Assembly (NCBI RefSeq): GCF_012927405.1
Contig: NZ_JABBGM010000002.1
Coordinates: 1-64,000, forward strand
DNA from: Novosphingobium olei
Lineage (GTDB): Bacteria; Pseudomonadota; Alphaproteobacteria; Sphingomonadales; Sphingomonadaceae
Reading direction: 5' to 3'
DNA length: 64,000 nt
Below, in pieces: positions 34,147-43,518 of this stretch. The notes under the pieces were generated by a model, which was given only the letters and a program-made list of their open reading frames with translations, did no database searches and was not told where the DNA came from. The translations under genes were made by a program, and so were the position numbers. How positions within the stretch are numbered: the first letter of the stretch is position 1; each line of letters opens with the position of its first letter.

Positions 34147-36321
34147 TCAGATAACAATAATGTCTGAGGAGGTAACAATAGGATGGAAAGTAAGGGTGGC
34201 GATTTGGACTTGATCTGACTCTCCGTTGCCATCAGGATCGTAGTAAAGTGCGCCATTGCTACTGTTGTAAATAATGTGTTGGTTCGCTGTAGTCGCAAAT
34301 TTGCCGGTGCCAAACTCAGCTGCAGAAAGTGACCTTCCGCTAACCTGCCCGGCAAGTGCCGCGAACGCGGAGCTGTCGAAGAGCAACTTATCTTTGCCGG
34401 ACGAGAAGTCGGCGACGGTATCGCTTTCGGCAGATGTCTCGACGGTATCGAAGTAGAAGAAGTCTTGGCCAAGCCCACCCGTAAGCTTATCTGCGCCAGC
34501 TCCACCTCTAAGCGTATCATTTCCAGAGCCGCCAATTAGCTGATCGCTGCCATCACCACCGGCCAAAAGATCGTCACCCCCAAGCCCGGACAGGGTGTCG
34601 TTCCCGAAAGCGCCGTAAAGACGATCGCTATTAGCGGTGCCTTCTACCGTCGTGTCGTTGTGGACAATATCTGTAAGCGTAAGTCGACCGCCTAGGGTCT
34701 GCACTCTTATGCGCAAGTCATCAGTTCCGTTACGGTTCAGGTCGATCGTGATCAAGTCATAATCGCTCTGATGCGTAAGCGACATCGGGACGTTTGAGCC
34801 AAAAGCGGTGAGGTCGATCTTGTCTTTGCCGATGGTAAAGTCGGCGATGGTATCGCGCGTAGGTGCGTCCGGGTAAGGGAACTCACCGGCACGCGCATAG
34901 TCGGCTGCAGAAAAAACGAACCGGTCGGCGCCCAGGCCGCCCAAAATATAGTCGTCGCCCATCCCTCCCGTAATTATATCGTCGCCAGCGCCGCCATTTA
35001 TATGATCGTTGCCTTCCTCACCCAGCAATTGGTCATTGCCTGAGCCACCGACAATGCGGTCTGCTGCCGCCCCGCCGTATATGAAATCATCTCCTGCGCC
35101 GCCCAATAGAGTGTCCGCGCCGTCTCCTCCATCAAGCTCATCGTTTCCGCTACCGCCATTAAGGGTGTCAGCACCGCTATTGCCAACCAGCAGATCGTCA
35201 CCGCTCGCACCTGACAATACGTCGTTACCCTGTCCGCCATACAGCCAATCCGTCCCAATTGCGCCCGTCAGCGTGTCGTTGCCACCTTCTCCGAGAAACA
35301 ATCCACTGCCGCTCGCCTGGTCGTCCGCTTCGCTCCCGTCGAAAGCGATGTTGATAAAGAGGTTGCGGGAAGCCCCCTTGAGGGTCGTATCGCTCAAGCC
35401 ATCACCATCGACATCGACATTCGTGATGTTAGCTACCGGATCGAGGAGGACCTCTCCTGGATGTCCGGTAAACGCTTTGACAAACGTGTAGGATGAGGGG
35501 ATGGCGATGCGGTCTTCGCCGAGGGTGAAATCCTTGAGGATAGGGTTGTAGTTATAGGACGCGTCGCCAACTTCATTATAGAATGCGGCCGGATCAAAGA
35601 CAAAAAAGACGTCGTGCCCTTGTCCACCCGATGCGGTTGATGAGGTGTGAAGTAGGTCGTTGCCGGCGCCGCCAGCAACGTCAATGCCATAAACGACGTC
35701 AGAGCCGGCACCACCACTAGCTGCTCCTCCGACCCCGTACTCGAAGTCGTAGTAGCCCCGAGCATCGACAGTGTCGTCACCAGCTCCGCCATCGACTATG
35801 TAACCCGACACTTGGTCTGAACCATCATCCCCCAGTCCGACCGCTGGCTGCGCTCCATAGCGATCGTAAGCAAACAGGTTGGCCACGACGACGTCATCGC
35901 CACTACCTCCGGAGACCTGATTTCCTTGTAAAGTGTCGTCCCCAGCACCGCCGTTAACGTGGAAGCCCGTGATCCGATCGTTTCCGGCCCCACCTTCGGC
36001 GAAGGTGCCGTACCCGGCGGTGATCGTATCGTCTCCTGCGCCGCCATAGGCTTGCCCTCCAATAGGATCTTCATCTTGGAATGCACCATCAAGATAAATC
36101 CGATCGTTGCCGGCGTCACCGTAAATGGTTGAAAAATTGTCCAACCCACCGACCACTAAAAGGTCGTTTCCAGCTCCTCCATGAATCGTCACACCGGTGG
36201 CAAGCGGGTCACTGTCGCGATCAAATTGTATTTCGACCTGATCATCGCCCCCCAGCGCCCAGATAACCTTTTCATCAGACCCGCCGTAGAAAACATCATC
36301 ACCACTGGTAAACCGTGCCAT
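34147..36321 (-). CDS. RTX-type calcium-binding repeat protein, probably type I secreted
   Basis: A 724-residue acidic protein made almost wholly of glycine-aspartate nonapeptide repeats (GGxGxDxLx), in blocks at about residues 1-230, 330-480 and 555-620. Between them are beta-rich spacers of the FxxGKDKIDLTAF type. It has no N-terminal signal peptide. The hydrophobic C-terminus (TLTFHPIVTSSDIIVI) fits a type I secretion signal. The repeats fold as calcium-bound parallel beta-rolls outside the cell. No enzyme domain is visible, so it may be a surface or matrix adhesin. No ABC exporter, membrane-fusion or TolC gene is nearby. It is the only gene of its transcription unit. Confidence 0.92.
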   Translation of the reverse strand: MARFTSGDDVFYGGSDEKVIWALGGDDQVEIQFDRDSDPLATGVTIHGGAGNDLLVVGGLDNFSTIYGDAGNDRIYLDGAFQDEDPIGGQAYGGAGDDTITAGYGTFAEGGAGNDRITGFHVNGGAGDDTLQGNQVSGGSGDDVVVANLFAYDRYGAQPAVGLGDDGSDQVSGYIVDGGAGDDTVDARGYYDFEYGVGGAASGGAGSDVVYGIDVAGGAGNDLLHTSSTASGGQGHDVFFVFDPAAFYNEVGDASYNYNPILKDFTLGEDRIAIPSSYTFVKAFTGHPGEVLLDPVANITNVDVDGDGLSDTTLKGASRNLFINIAFDGSEADDQASGSGLFLGEGGNDTLTGAIGTDWLYGGQGNDVLSGASGDDLLVGNSGADTLNGGSGNDELDGGDGADTLLGGAGDDFIYGGAAADRIVGGSGNDQLLGEEGNDHINGGAGDDIITGGMGDDYILGGLGADRFVFSAADYARAGEFPYPDAPTRDTIADFTIGKDKIDLTAFGSNVPMSLTHQSDYDLITIDLNRNGTDDLRIRVQTLGGRLTLTDIVHNDTTVEGTANSDRLYGAFGNDTLSGLGGDDLLAGGDGSDQLIGGSGNDTLRGGAGADKLTGGLGQDFFYFDTVETSAESDTVADFSSGKDKLLFDSSAFAALAGQVSGRSLSAAEFGTGKFATTANQHIIYNSSNGALYYDPDGNGESDQVQIATLTFHPIVTSSDIIVI

Positions 36322-36922
36322 GCTTCTTCTCCTGGAATAATAGTGCTACAACAATAGCAATATTAATAAAGTTATACTGCTTGATGCTACAGAAGTCCGG
36401 CAAAGGAGACGGTAATTAGACTGGTCGAATTGAAAATGGCGTGCGATAAAAATTTGAAGGGCTATCGGCATACGCTTCGAGCTTTGAATGGATGCGTGCG
36501 ACACCCCTCGCTGGGTCGACACCGACGTAGGAGAAATCTGAGCATGTCATTCCCAAAGGGCTAAGACAGATTTCGCGATAACGACGGGTGGCCCGTCGGG
36601 TTGTACGCGCACAAGCAGGCTAAGAGCATTTTCAGGGATCTCCCGCTTTGCACTTTAAAGGCGGAAAACAGCCTCATTTCGACTGAGATACAATCAAAGA
36701 CGGCGGTAGTTCCGCTAGATGTTGCCAAATATATGAAGGGTGGCCAATTTTCACCAAGGCCCTCGGGCAGGCCGTGGGTCAATCATGTCTTGGATTGGCT
36801 GTATGTTAAGTGCTGAAAAGCTGATTGTAAATCACTCTATTGGTAGCGGGGTTAAGTAGGCGTGAAAATGTCTTCATCATATAACTTTAATTTATGCCAA
36901 ATAATATATTGTCATTTTAACT
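36322..36922. other. Intergenic region upstream of RTX gene
   Basis: About 600 bases. Positions 36325-36380 are AT-rich and likely hold the RTX promoter. Overlapping short frames of about 70 codons occur on both strands near 36560-36816, without ribosome sites or recognisable products. Confidence 0.4.
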
Positions 36923-37738
36923 TTATTTTTGATCGAGTCCCTCTATCGTGTCTACTTCATCTTGCGATTCTATTTTAATATCAACAAATCTGGCAAGCTG
37001 ATATGGAGTTAACCAGAGAGCATTCTCAAAAGGTACAGAATTGGCGAGATCGTAAAACCTGACCGCAACTGCTTCAGTCATGCCTGCTGTATTATGATAA
37101 AATTGAACGTAGCGCCTGTTAATCGGATCGTCTGCGGGAAAATTGGACGGGCGTTGGCCGTCTTCATCGATCCATGCGTGGATAGCGAATTTCGCGTCGG
37201 GTGCAGTTGTGCGGTGAAGGCCTGCAAGAAAGAGGTCTACCGCCCCCGACCTGACAGATCCACCTCGGGGAACATCGGTAGATATTCCGCGATCATGTAT
37301 CATGTGAGCCAATTGGAGATTGGCATTGTCATCCAATGTTCCTGGGCAATCCGACAGCTCGAGCGTGGTTATCCCAGGGAATCGCTTGAGCATATCAGCA
37401 AACTCCCGAGGACTATCGGTGTCAGTTTCGCGAGTCAGAATGGCCTGAGTTTCGCCCAAGACGACAAACGGACCGAATTTGACCGGCTCTTTCGAACCCG
37501 AGACTGATCCTTTACCGTCAGTTTGCGCGGGTGACCCTGTGATCCGATTTTGATAGCTGACGTTCGCCGGAATGGAGTGGCCGATGGTTTTGGTGCGCGA
37601 GCCAGAGGGAATTTCATTGATGGTGCCTGAGTGCTCTATGCGAGCGAGCGTTAAGGGGGTTGCGTAGGCAGCAAACGGCGCTGCGCAAATCGAGCACAAC
37701 AGAAACTGCGCAGCTATGCGCCTAAATGCCCATATCAT
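36923..37738 (-). CDS. Secreted protein with ClpP/crotonase-like fold (putative)
   Basis: A 271-residue exported protein with a clear signal peptide (FLLCSICAAPFAAYA). The second half has a ClpP-like order: a beta-alpha start (ITTLELSDCPGTLDDNANLQLAHMI), then GGSVRSGAVDLFLAGLHRTTAPDAKFAIHAW, where a Ser ahead of a helix and a His in IHAW occupy places like the ClpP catalytic pair. Similar periplasmic predicted proteins are known but uncharacterised. The start at 37738 is preceded by GGGGG and avoids an unlikely charged extension. It stands alone; function is tentative. Confidence 0.6.
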   Translation of the reverse strand: MIWAFRRIAAQFLLCSICAAPFAAYATPLTLARIEHSGTINEIPSGSRTKTIGHSIPANVSYQNRITGSPAQTDGKGSVSGSKEPVKFGPFVVLGETQAILTRETDTDSPREFADMLKRFPGITTLELSDCPGTLDDNANLQLAHMIHDRGISTDVPRGGSVRSGAVDLFLAGLHRTTAPDAKFAIHAWIDEDGQRPSNFPADDPINRRYVQFYHNTAGMTEAVAVRFYDLANSVPFENALWLTPYQLARFVDIKIESQDEVDTIEGLDQK

Positions 37739-38073
37739 GAAGGCCCCCACAGAACATTCTAAAGTTGACCTTGAGCGGGCGTCGGGCCGTTCCAGATCAA
37801 GCTTCAAGCGGCAAGAAAAGCATTAATTGCAAAAAGATCCAACACCTTGCCCGATAATTTCATCTGTTCCAAAATGGGACACATCTGCTGGTATTGAAGG
37901 ATAAAACTTAATTTGGAAGGAAAAGCGTAAGGCTCAATCGATAAAAATGTATTTTTTAAAACATGCGATGTACTAGCAAATGAATTTTACTTCCGAAATC
38001 TAGTCGTTAAGTAATTCGCGTCTTTTCGTGCGGTGAAATTTGTGTTAATAGTGAAGGTGGCAGAGATAGGTTG
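37739..38073. other. AT-rich intergenic region
   Basis: About 335 bases, strongly AT-rich at 37900-38050, between the secreted protein and the terminase pseudogene. No gene supported. It may mark the end of the phage-derived cassette. Confidence 0.4.
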
Positions 38074-39534
38074 CTACCACTGCTCTGCGCGGCGCCTTTC
38101 AACTTCCTCCATGGTTGCGAGCCAATGAGCTGCCCCTGAATATTCCGTAAGCCACTGAAGCCCGTATGCTAGCGCGTCGAGCTGGTCGTCGTGCTTTCCA
38201 TGAGGGAACATGGCAGCCTCGTGTAGAAAATCAGCAGTCCAATGGGCATGCTGGGGTAGCCAAACGCGGCCAGCCTCGATCAGTGCCGTGCGTGCCAGGA
38301 TCCGTTCGTATTTCGAGCCTTTGGGCTTGACGGGGTGAATCCGCTGGTATCCTTCGCGGCGTAATTCTTCGATGAGCGCCTCGCTGGCGGCGCACTTTTC
38401 AATGACGACTTGGTCAACGCTGTGGAGCTCGGCGAGTTCACGTGCCTTGCGCTTAAGTTCGGGATAGAGCAGCCGGCCGCGATACAGGTCCACAACATAG
38501 AACTGGCGATCGCGCGCTTCTCCCAAGGTCACGCACACCGAATAGTCAGAACGAGCGCCATCCGTTGCTGCTGTGTCCCAACACTGGATCTTGCGGATAA
38601 ATGGGGGAGGGCTCTGTAAGCTGTAAGTGCCGAACCACTCGGGCCGAATTTCTCCGCCGCCGGCGGGTGCGGGTCGTTGTTGGTATTGCGCAGCGTAGTC
38701 ATAACTCGTCATGCTGGCGCGCTGTTCGGCAAGCGTTGCCAGAGACTCGCGTGCCGGATGGAGAGCTTCGCCGGTTTGGCGCCGCCACGTGCATGGCCCC
38801 AATCCAATATCGTAGACCCACTCCTCGTCCTCCTCAGCGATAGCGGGCAGAGACAGTATCTCCCAGTTACCGCGTTCCAGCAGGTGGCCAACCAGGTCGT
38901 TCTCATGGAGGCGCTGCATGATCACGACGATTGCATCGGTTTCCTTGTTGTTGGGCCGCGAGGTAACTGTGCCATCAAACCAATCGTTGGTTGATCGGCG
39001 CCGCGCCTAGGAACGCGCTTCACTCGGTTTGAGGGCATCATCAACGATGATTAGGTTGCCACCGCGGCCAGTTAAGGTCCCCTCGACCGACGTGGCGAGC
39101 CGAGATCCCCCGCAGGACGTCTGCAGTTCACCAAGGCTCTCGCGCTTGCTGGCAAGGCGGGTGGGAAAAGTTTCCTGGTACCAGGCTGTTTCCATCAGTC
39201 TGCGCGTGTCACGCGACATCTTCTTGGAGAGATCATTGGCATAGGTGGCATTGATGATTTGGGCGTGCGGATTGCGACCAAGCAAGAAGGCGGGGAGAGC
39301 TACAGAGCAAACCAACGATTTGCCGTATCGCGGCGGCACGTTGATGATCAGTCGTCGGCGTTTTCCATCGATGACGTCCTGCAGACGCGATGCAATGAGG
39401 TCCAGATAAGGGTGCCAAAGAATGGTCGTCGTTGGGAGCAATGCCTTCATCGCGCCCCGACAAAAGAAGGGAAACGACCTGCGCGAAAAAGCGCGCAGGT
39501 GTTCCGTTGCAAGGTTCAGATCAGGCGCAGCCAT
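38074..39534 (-). pseudogene. Phage terminase large subunit interrupted by an in-frame amber codon
   Basis: The frame reads continuously from 39534 to 38074 (487 codons) except for a TAG at 39007-39009, codon 176. Before it lie the ATPase motifs (NVPPRYGKS P-loop, NLIIVDDALKPSEARS); after it come ARRRSTNDWFDG, IVVIMQRLHENDLVGHLLE and the nuclease domain (CWDTAATDGARSDYSV, VIEKCAASEALIEEL, HDDQLDALAYGL). In relatives the residue after S is Glu, so a single G-to-T change (GAG to TAG) explains the stop. The protein would pump DNA into capsids. No capsid or portal genes are present, so it belongs to a remnant cassette. Confidence 0.88.
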
Positions 39535-39913
39535 CTTGATCCGTTTCAGCGGACTGGTTGAGCATCTGAATAAGCTCGCTCATCAAGTGATCATCGACCG
39601 AGCTTGCTTGGGCTACATCGAAAGACCCATTGCTCTGCTCACGCATAAAGGCAAAGATCAGCGCTGCAGCATGACGATCACCCGAAAGTGCTTTCTTCAT
39701 TTGCAGTCGAAGAAAGACTTTCCCAGTGGTCATACGCTTAGATTTTCCTCCTTCGTTGACCACCAACGTTTCTGCTAGCAGCTCGTCAAGCTGCTCTGCG
39801 AGCGAGGCCTTTTTCCGGTGTTTGCGTCCTTTGAAACCCGAGGTTCCTTTCTGAAAGCGGGTGTGAAGGGGCGGTTTGCGGTAGCCCACCGCGTAAGGTT
39901 CACTGACTGACAT
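39521..39913 (-). CDS. DUF5681 domain protein
   Basis: A 130-residue basic protein. The N-terminus VGYRKPPLHTRFQKGTSGFKGRK is the DUF5681 signature, seen in proteins encoded just before large terminases and likely to act as a DNA-binding small terminase-like partner. It overlaps the terminase start by 14 bases and the methylase stop by 14 bases, so the cassette is a tightly packed operon. Confidence 0.85.
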   Translation of the reverse strand: MSVSEPYAVGYRKPPLHTRFQKGTSGFKGRKHRKKASLAEQLDELLAETLVVNEGGKSKRMTTGKVFLRLQMKKALSGDRHAAALIFAFMREQSNGSFDVAQASSVDDHLMSELIQMLNQSAETDQDGCA

Positions 39914-41261
39914 GGTTTTGCTCTCCAGCTTTGATCGAGCGACGTTCAGCAGTGACTTGTTGGAAAGTCAGACCAGTCGGGATGTGGATCGCGTCTTCGC
40001 CACTGTGACGTTGGAAGCGGGCCATAATTGTGTCGACATAGGCGGGATCTAGCTCGCAACCGTAGCAGCGCCGACCAACGCGCTCGGCGGCTATGATGGT
40101 CGTGCCCGAGCCCATAAAGGCGTCAAGAACGAGATCGCCACGCTTCGACACATCCAAGATTGCATCGGCAATCATTCTGACAGGTTTTGGCGTGCTGTGC
40201 AGCGCGAGGAGGTCGCCTTCGTCGGAATGACGGAAGGACCGTATGCCTGGATACCGCCAGACGTTCTCACGATTTCGGCCAAATTTGCCTAGCTTTACGT
40301 TGTTGATGTGCTTGGCGCGTCCAGATTTCCATACGAAGATGAGCTCGTGAGCGGAGCGATATAGCGAGCCCATCGAGCCAACACCTTTGTCCCAAACCAC
40401 CATGTTTTTGAGTTCGGTGAACGCTGCGTTGCCGGCTGCTTGCATTTCTCCCAGGCTTCTCCAGTCGATGAACGTGTAGTGCATCGAACCGGACACAGAG
40501 TTCTTTGCGAGGTGGTGAAAGCTTGTTTCCAGAAAGCTTTGAAAGCCGGAGCTGTCGAGCTCGCCGCTGGCCATAACGAAATCGCCGTGCCGAATTTTTC
40601 CGAGCCCGGACACATGCCCGGCAATCGGTACATTATACGGAACGTCCGATATGCTCATGACCGCCTTTTCGCCGTTCATGAGCTTGGTCCAGGTGTCCGC
40701 TTCAAGGGCTGAGCCGCACGCGAGACGATGGGCGCCAAGCTGCCACAGATCGCCCAGCTGACTAATTGGTGAGACTGGCTTGGTATCTGTCAGCGCGTCG
40801 TCCGGGTCAGCCGCATCAGGGGCTGCTGGCTGATCGAGCAAGACGTCGATCTCCCCGACCGAAAAGCCGGTCAGCTCAAGATCAAAAACGTCTGGCTCGA
40901 GCTGCAAAAGGTTGAAGTTCTCGATCAGCAGGTCTTCGCTGAAATTGCTCATCTCGCCGAGCTTGTTGTCAGCCAGCATGAATGCACGGCGCTCGCCCGG
41001 CGTTAGGTGACTGACTCGCACGGTCGGGACATCTGTCATCCCGATCGACTTCGCCGCCTCAACTCTGCCGTGTCCCGCGATGATGGTGTTTTCGTCATCG
41101 ACGAGGATCTGACCGAGAAATCCAAACTTGGCGATCGCTCGAGCAAGAGCTTTGATCTGACTGGCAGGATGAAGGCGAGGGTTGAGGGGATCGGGCTTTA
41201 GGGAAGCTAAGGGAAGATATTCAATCTTCTGCCGAAGCTCAGAGAATGCTGCAGAAATCAC
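39900..41261 (-). CDS. ParB-domain DNA methyltransferase (N4/N6, beta-type)
   Basis: A 453-residue protein. An N-terminal ParB/sulfiredoxin-like domain (LASLKPDPLNPRLHPASQIKALARAI, IIAGHGRVEAAK) is followed by an adenine/cytosine-N methylase. Motif I is late (LDAFMGSGTTIIAA), as in the beta class. The catalytic motif IV reads DVPY at residues 206-209 where DPPY is expected (D-GTT-CCG-TAT in codons), a change that may impair catalysis. It heads the cassette with DUF5681 and terminase genes, common in sphingomonad prophage remnants. It may modify host or phage DNA. Confidence 0.88.
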   Translation of the reverse strand: MISAAFSELRQKIEYLPLASLKPDPLNPRLHPASQIKALARAIAKFGFLGQILVDDENTIIAGHGRVEAAKSIGMTDVPTVRVSHLTPGERRAFMLADNKLGEMSNFSEDLLIENFNLLQLEPDVFDLELTGFSVGEIDVLLDQPAAPDAADPDDALTDTKPVSPISQLGDLWQLGAHRLACGSALEADTWTKLMNGEKAVMSISDVPYNVPIAGHVSGLGKIRHGDFVMASGELDSSGFQSFLETSFHHLAKNSVSGSMHYTFIDWRSLGEMQAAGNAAFTELKNMVVWDKGVGSMGSLYRSAHELIFVWKSGRAKHINNVKLGKFGRNRENVWRYPGIRSFRHSDEGDLLALHSTPKPVRMIADAILDVSKRGDLVLDAFMGSGTTIIAAERVGRRCYGCELDPAYVDTIMARFQRHSGEDAIHIPTGLTFQQVTAERRSIKAGEQNHVSQ

Positions 41262-41337
41262 AGTCGGTGCTCCTTGTGTAAAATTACATTTATATGTGCA
41301 AAGCCTCTCGGTCCTGGCGGCGGATAGATCTATCTTT

Positions 41338-41970
41338 CTAGCTGTTGGATACCTCGAGGGCCCATGCGGTACACACGATCATCAGCCGGCTCAGCGGGAT
41401 CAAAGCTCGACTTTCGCCATCGGGAAATCGTTCGACTGGATCGAAGAGCTCCACCTTAAGGGCCTTATCATCCAACCAGGCGACATCGAGTTTGCCCCAC
41501 TTTTCGCTACGCCGATCGTGCACCCGCACAAAGTAACTATCCCCGAGCAATGGGCGCTGCTTGCCACGGCTTTTGACCCAGGGCTGGCTCAGCACGTTAT
41601 CGGGGAGGTTGAACCAAGCCTTTTTGACATTCTTGCGGAATTCTTCGCGCTCGTTGACAAGAACAGCTGCTATGTCCTTGGGCCGGGAGCGAAGGCTCAG
41701 CGCCCGTAAAGCAACAGCCGTCTCGACCAAGTCGTAGAAATTGTACCGCAGGTGATACCCCGACCCGCTCGGGGTTTGTGCGCTTGATGGTATCCCTAAC
41801 CGGCGTAGATAGCGTGACTGGTCGCGCCGAACAGAGTCTGGCTCCTGACCTTCGCCGATCGCCCAGAGCATTTGGCCGTAGGACAAATCAAGATCGGGCA
41901 AGGTCTGAGGCACGCGCGGCTCCAAATGTGGAATTACATTTAGCCTCTCACGTTTCCACGTCTCCGTCAA
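41338..41970 (-). CDS. Unknown protein with MerR-like helix-turn-helix
   Basis: A 210-residue soluble protein. Residues about 45-90 (RRDQSRYLRRLGIPSSAQTPSGSGYHLRYNFYDLVETAVALRAL) look like a winged helix of MerR type, in which SGSGYHLRYNFYDL corresponds to the wing. The C-terminal half has no recognised domain. The start is a TTG at 41970, without a strong ribosome site, so the N-terminus is uncertain. It lies 76 bases upstream of the methylase on the same strand and may regulate the cassette. Confidence 0.6.
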   Translation of the reverse strand: MTETWKRERLNVIPHLEPRVPQTLPDLDLSYGQMLWAIGEGQEPDSVRRDQSRYLRRLGIPSSAQTPSGSGYHLRYNFYDLVETAVALRALSLRSRPKDIAAVLVNEREEFRKNVKKAWFNLPDNVLSQPWVKSRGKQRPLLGDSYFVRVHDRRSEKWGKLDVAWLDDKALKVELFDPVERFPDGESRALIPLSRLMIVCTAWALEVSNS

Positions 41971-42451
41971 TTGCTGAGATTCGGGCCCTCCATTGCGCTT
42001 GAAGAAGAGACGTTACCGCACGTGCTGTTTCCCTATAGTGAGCGCCGAATTCCCTAGCCGCAATCGCGGGAATTTTGATGCTGAGGCTGCAGTTTTCTGC
42101 GGGCGCGTTATGCCGCTCGACCGATCGAAAGCAGCAAAATCCGAAAATTCCCTGCAACTTTCGCTAGATCAGGGAATTTGCCGTCTGAGATCGGTCCGCT
42201 ACAGACTGCGTCGCGCACCAGACAGTCAGCACGAAACACTGATCTTTGCCTTCGGGCACCTTTGGGTGCTTGGGCGAACACGATGTCCCTTTGCCGGATG
42301 GCTTGTCGTGGCCTGAATCCGGGGAGCGCAAGTCTAGTTCCTGGACGTGCGCCGTGAGCTCTCTTTCCCGGCCGAGCTTCCTGGCTGCAGCCCGAACGCT
42401 CGCTCCTTCCTACTCCTGTCGGATGACAGGTCCGCACAGGGCAAGGCCCGT
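41971..42451. other. Intergenic region between phage cassette and GlxA-type regulator
   Basis: About 480 bases between two minus-strand genes. Several overlapping short frames occur but none is convincing. It is probably the junction between the mobile cassette and stable chromosome. Confidence 0.4.
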
Positions 42452-43393
42452 TCAAGCCACCTTGGCCTGTCGGCGCAGGGTCTGCGGTGGTTGGCCATAT
42501 TGGCGCATGAACGCCTCGCGCATGCGGCGGATGTCGACGAAGCCGGCCTCGCGCGCGATCTGGTCCATCGGGTGGCGGGTTTCCTCGATCATCAGGCGCG
42601 CAGCCTCGAGCCGCATCTGCTCGACAGCCTTGGCCGGCGTTTGCCCGGTTTCCGCGCGAAAGGCGCGGGCGAACTGGCGCGGGGATAGCGCCGCGACTTC
42701 GGCCAGTTCCTCCACCGTCAGCGGATTGGCAAGGTGAGCCTTGGCAAAGAGCACGGCCTTCTGGATGCGGTCGCTGCTCGGGGCCAGTTCAAGCAGCTCG
42801 GAGTGCTGCGATTGGCCCCCGGCGCGGCGATGGTGCATGACAAGGCGGCGGGCGATGGCACCGGCCACGTCGCGCCCCAGATCCTTCTCGATCAGGGCGA
42901 CAGCTAGGTCGAGCCCCGCCGTCAATCCTGCGGAGGTCCACACCGAGCCCTCGTTGACGAAGATGCGATCGTCCTCGACGCGCACGTTGGGGAAGTCCTC
43001 GCGCATCTGGCGGGCATAGGACCAGTGCGTTGTGGCGCGGCGGCCATCGAGCAGCCCCATCTGTCCTAGCAGAAAGGCGCCGGTACAAAGCCCTGCCACG
43101 CGCCGGGATTCGCGTGCCATGGTGCGCAGGGTTTCAAGCGTGGCTTCGTCTTGCCGGGGCGGCGGCTGCAGGCCGGCGAGCAGCAGTAGGGTATCGACCT
43201 GCCCGACATCTGCCAGTGGCACGGTGGGCACGGCAAAGCCGCTGGACGAGGTGATCGGGCCGCCTGCGACCGAAGCGATCGACAGGGTGTAGTAGGGCTC
43301 ACCCTTGACGACATTGGCGAGTTCGAATGCGGCCTGCACGCCCAATGCCAGGAACTGGAAGCCGGGGGTGAGCACCATGGAAACGTGTGGCAT
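42452..43393 (-). CDS. GlxA-type AraC-family transcriptional regulator
   Basis: A 313-residue regulator. The N-terminal DJ-1/PfpI-like domain contains VAGLCTGAFLLGQMGLLDGRRATTHW, with Cys at the nucleophile-elbow position typical of GlxA. The C-terminal AraC domain has two HTHs (LTVEELAEVAALSPRQFARAFRAETGQTP and HPMDQIAREAGFVDIRRMREAFMRQYGQPP). It is divergent from two SDR genes and an AhpD-like gene and probably controls them from the 125-base shared spacer. Confidence 0.92.
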   Translation of the reverse strand: MPHVSMVLTPGFQFLALGVQAAFELANVVKGEPYYTLSIASVAGGPITSSSGFAVPTVPLADVGQVDTLLLLAGLQPPPRQDEATLETLRTMARESRRVAGLCTGAFLLGQMGLLDGRRATTHWSYARQMREDFPNVRVEDDRIFVNEGSVWTSAGLTAGLDLAVALIEKDLGRDVAGAIARRLVMHHRRAGGQSQHSELLELAPSSDRIQKAVLFAKAHLANPLTVEELAEVAALSPRQFARAFRAETGQTPAKAVEQMRLEAARLMIEETRHPMDQIAREAGFVDIRRMREAFMRQYGQPPQTLRRQAKVA

Positions 43394-43518
43394 GCGACCT
43401 CCGTGCGTAATGTCCTAAAAACGTAGCTTATACGTCATATCAGCCATGACGGTTCGCGTCCATAAGGTTCGTGTCGAGAGCGATGGTGCTCTCCCCGACA
43501 CCAAAAAGGACAACGAAA

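Noticed and set aside
36561-36816. Overlapping open frames of about 70 codons on both strands
   Set aside because: Neither has a ribosome site or domain, and they exclude each other.
41275-41945. Shared ATTACATTTA motif before the methylase and at the start of the HTH-like gene
   Set aside because: Only ten bases, in differently arranged half-sites, one of them inside coding sequence; not enough to call an operator.
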